Assembly (NCBI GenBank): GCA_021767885.1
Contig: JAASSM010000051.1
Span: 1-8,146 of the forward strand
From: a bacterium
GTDB taxonomy: Bacteria; Krumholzibacteriota; Krumholzibacteria; LZORAL124-64-63
Direction: 5' to 3'
Length of the DNA: 8,146 bases
The position numbers were made by a program, and so were the translations under genes. Under the pieces are notes generated by a model. The model was not told the origin of the DNA. It saw nothing but the letters and a program-made list of their open reading frames with translations, and did no database searches. Below are positions 6,415 to 8,146 of the stretch, one piece after another. Numbering within the stretch: position 1 is the first letter of the stretch; each line of letters starts with the position of its first letter.

Positions 6415-7530
6415 TCAGCGCCGCCGTCGCCAGAGGAGGTAGGCGGCCAGGAGCACGACGGCGCTGATGACCGTCAGCCAGGGGAAGCGGCGCTCGGGAG
6501 CGGCCGGGGCCGGTGGCGCCTGCTGCGGGGCGGCCGGCTCGCCGAAGACCGGGGCGGAGCTCACCTCGCCGGTGGCGCCGATGGTCACCATGACCTCCTG
6601 GTCCGCAGCCAGCGCCGGGCCGCGCCAGCGGGCGAACTGGGCGTTGCCCACCTCCTGATCCCGCTCCAGATCCATGCTGCCGATCCGCAGGGTCGCCGGC
6701 CAGGCCAGCAGGCTCCACTGCTCCACCGGCCGATCGAAGCGCACGGGGATGCGGACGCTGTCGGTGGCGGGCAGGAAGCCCCGGATGGTGATGCGGGCGG
6801 CGCCCGGCTTCAGGGGGGCGGCCACGCCCACCAGGCCGCCCGCCGCGGGGCGCAGCTCCGCCGGGCGGGGATCCGGCCCCTGCTCGACCTCCACCTCGCG
6901 ACGGGTCAGCTGCGCGGGCAGGGTCAGCCGCAGCGGCAGGGCCGAGGCGGCCACCGTGTGGCGCGGTGGCGAGCTGCTCTGCAGGTGGCAGATGTACTCC
7001 AGCGCGAATCCCCCCGCCTGCTGCCGGACCACGAGATTCATGCCCGACAGCCGCAGGCCCTCGCGGGAATCGGTGACCGGGAAGGCGCGCACCACCGCCG
7101 GCTGCCCCCCGAGGAACACCTCGCCCCGCTGGCGCTGGTGGTAGTCCACCCCATCCACCCACGCGCTCACCAGGTAGGGGCGGAAGCCGAAGAGCTCCAG
7201 ATCGCGGAAAACGACCTCGCCGTCCACGTCCGTGGCCTCGGCGACGGTGGTGGTCACCGCCCCCTCCTCGCGCACGAGCACGCGCTCGGCCACGGCCGGC
7301 CGGCCCTCGGGGCCCAGGATCACCTGCACCACGACGTCCGCGGTCTGCCGCTCGAGGACCACGTCCTGGGCCCGGCACGCCGGGGCGACCGCCAGGACCA
7401 GCGCCAGCAGCGCCAGCGACGAAGACGCGGGATGCGCCCGGCGCGGGCGTCGCCGCGGCCGCCGACCGAGGTGGGGCGCGGCGGACGGGTCGCCGGAGGT
7501 GGCGAGGATGGCGGCGGAACGGAGGCGCAT
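6415..7530 (-). CDS. Exported protein with one C-terminal membrane helix, function unknown
   Basis: A 371-aa protein I do not recognise. The N-terminus has an unusually long arginine-rich stretch (RRPRRRPRR, 23-31), then a hydrophobic core (38-50) ending in APACRAQD, consistent with signal peptidase cleavage after A54. Residues about 57-152 look like a beta-sandwich of the carboxypeptidase-regulatory/transthyretin-like kind, with DVDGEVVFRDLELFGFRPY (101-119) the most typical stretch. The middle (about 155-325) is also beta-rich. An Ala/Pro-rich linker (331-346) leads to one helix, FPWLTVISAVVLLAAYLLW (349-367), and a terminal RRRR: a type I membrane protein with its bulk outside. The frame is open further upstream, but the ATG at 7530 has AGGAG (7542-7538) seven bases away, and longer starts would overlap the divergent gene. 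It appears to be monocistronic. Confidence 0.8.
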   Translation of the reverse strand: MRLRSAAILATSGDPSAAPHLGRRPRRRPRRAHPASSSLALLALVLAVAPACRAQDVVLERQTADVVVQVILGPEGRPAVAERVLVREEGAVTTTVAEATDVDGEVVFRDLELFGFRPYLVSAWVDGVDYHQRQRGEVFLGGQPAVVRAFPVTDSREGLRLSGMNLVVRQQAGGFALEYICHLQSSSPPRHTVAASALPLRLTLPAQLTRREVEVEQGPDPRPAELRPAAGGLVGVAAPLKPGAARITIRGFLPATDSVRIPVRFDRPVEQWSLLAWPATLRIGSMDLERDQEVGNAQFARWRGPALAADQEVMVTIGATGEVSSAPVFGEPAAPQQAPPAPAAPERRFPWLTVISAVVLLAAYLLWRRRR

Positions 7531-7556
7531 GACGGGGCTCCTGCGAACGGTGGCGG

Positions 7557-7586
7557 TTGTCGAAGGGGCTCTCCCGGCGGTAACCT
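7557..7586 (+). promoter_or_regulatory. Weak promoter candidate for the plus-strand TPR-like gene
   Basis: TTGTCG (7557-7562, four of six) and TAACCT (7581-7586, three of six) are 18 bases apart. This is the best pair I can find in the 96-base divergent intergenic region upstream of the ATG at 7627. The match is poor. Confidence 0.22.
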
Positions 7587-7614
7587 GGGTGCGGAAACTC
7601 GGTCCCCAACCCGG

Positions 7615-7643
7615 AGTATCGACGCCATGCGTGGTCGTGTCCA
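7615..7643 (-). promoter_or_regulatory. Promoter candidate for the 371-aa protein gene, overlapping the divergent gene's start
   Basis: On the minus strand TGGACA (7643-7638, five of six) is followed after 17 bases by GATACT (7620-7615, four of six). A start near 7608 gives a leader of about 78 bases. The elements cover the RBS and start codon of the plus-strand gene, so the two units would interfere or be co-regulated. The spacing is right, but a chance match is possible. Confidence 0.35.
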
Positions 7644-8146
7644 CCTCGGCCTGACGGTGCTGCTGCTCGCCGGCGCCGCGATGGCCCAGTACCCGCCGCC
7701 CGGACTGGAGAGCTGGGGCCGGCAGACCTACGAGCTGGAGCCGGGCGAGGCGGTGCAGTTCCCCGTGACCTTCCGCGAGATCCCGGTCCGCCGCTGGCTG
7801 CTGCTGGTCGAGGGCGACGGCCGGCCCGCGCACCTCAACGTGCGGCGAGACCGCGGCGGCGAGCTGCTCTACGACCAGCGTGGCGAGTCGCGTCACCAGC
7901 TGGAGGTGCCCTGGGGCACGGGCGAGAGCCTCTCCGCGGTGCTCACCGCCGGCCGCCAGGGCGGCACGTACACCGTCTCGATCTGGGGCCCACCACCGGA
8001 CGGCTACCGCCGCGCCTATTCCTACCAGGTCAACCGCGCGCTGGAGGCCCTCGCCGCCGAGGACGCGGATCGCGCGCGGGAGCATCTGCTGACCGCGCTG
8101 CGGGAGACCCCGGAGGATCCGGTGGCCGGCACGCTGCTGCGGGCCG
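7627..8146 (+). CDS. Exported protein with PPC-like beta domain and TPR-like segment (partial, 3' end missing)
   Basis: The first 173 residues of a gene that leaves the window on the right. A clear Sec signal peptide covers residues 1-20 (hydrophobic GLTVLLLAGAAMA, cleavage before QYPPPG). Residues about 30-121 form a beta-rich domain (YELEPGEAVQFPVTF ... LLLVEGDGRPAHLNV ... GGTYTVSIWG) resembling the pre-peptidase C-terminal (PPC) type that is often attached to secreted proteins. From about 132 the sequence becomes helical and TPR-like (NRALEALAAEDADRAREHLL, then TALRETPEDP), and more repeats may follow. The start is supported by GGAG (7613-7616) ten bases upstream and by the signal peptide. 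The gene is divergent from the 371-aa exported protein gene, with 96 bases between start codons, so the two may work in the same compartment; that is inference from position only. Confidence 0.75.
   Translation, partial: MRGRVHLGLTVLLLAGAAMAQYPPPGLESWGRQTYELEPGEAVQFPVTFREIPVRRWLLLVEGDGRPAHLNVRRDRGGELLYDQRGESRHQLEVPWGTGESLSAVLTAGRQGGTYTVSIWGPPPDGYRRAYSYQVNRALEALAAEDADRAREHLLTALRETPEDPVAGTLLRA

Noticed and set aside
7366..7384. Lipobox (APAC) in the signal region of the 371-aa protein.
   Set aside because: The -3 residue is Ala with Pro at -2, a poor lipobox, and a standard A-x-A type cleavage site (CRA before QD) follows directly.
7531..8085. N-terminal extension of the 371-aa exported protein up to a start near 8085.
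   Set aside because: It would overlap the divergent signal-peptide gene for over 400 bases and place the signal sequence deep inside the protein. The ATG at 7530 has a well-spaced AGGAG.

Overview
The window is very GC-rich and densely coding. It suggests a Gram-negative-type bacterium, most plausibly from the FCB superphylum or one of its uncultured relatives (Eisenbacteria / Krumholzibacteriota-like). The main reason is the C-terminus of the large secreted protease, an NPFNP...GVYFARL...KLVLVK tail of the FlgD-Ig / sorting-domain type that is very common on secreted proteins in those lineages. The taxonomic placement is inference; no rRNA or marker gene is present.

Layout, left to right. 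(1) Positions 1-1454, minus strand: a tight operon of a short GntR/YtrA-type repressor, an ABC transporter ATPase and the start of a membrane subunit (cut by the window edge). The genes are joined by ATGA and GTGA four-base overlaps. Palindromic operator candidates lie just upstream. (2) 1638-3512, minus: a 624-aa membrane-anchored homologue of M2 peptidyl-dipeptidase (angiotensin-converting-enzyme family). By my alignment it has lost all three zinc ligands and the transition-state residues, so it looks like a pseudopeptidase. Its short leader holds a sigma70-like promoter and two adjacent hairpins that reach the ribosome-binding site. (3) 3754-6231, minus: an 825-aa secreted lysyl-endopeptidase-type serine protease with an intact triad, all six conserved cysteines, a BACON-like domain, a jelly-roll (MAM-like) domain and a FlgD-type C-terminal tail. 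A promoter lies in the AT-rich patch upstream. (4) 6415-7530, minus: a 371-aa unrecognised exported protein with one C-terminal membrane helix. (5) 7627-8146, plus: the start of a divergently transcribed exported protein with a beta-rich domain followed by a TPR-like segment, cut by the right edge.

All five regions encode envelope or extracellular functions, but apart from the ABC operon each gene has its own leader and appears to be its own transcription unit. No tRNA, rRNA, CRISPR, insertion sequence or phage signature was seen. No gap between genes exceeds 300 bases. The most notable observation is the intact but apparently catalytically dead ACE-like protein next to an apparently active lysine-specific protease.
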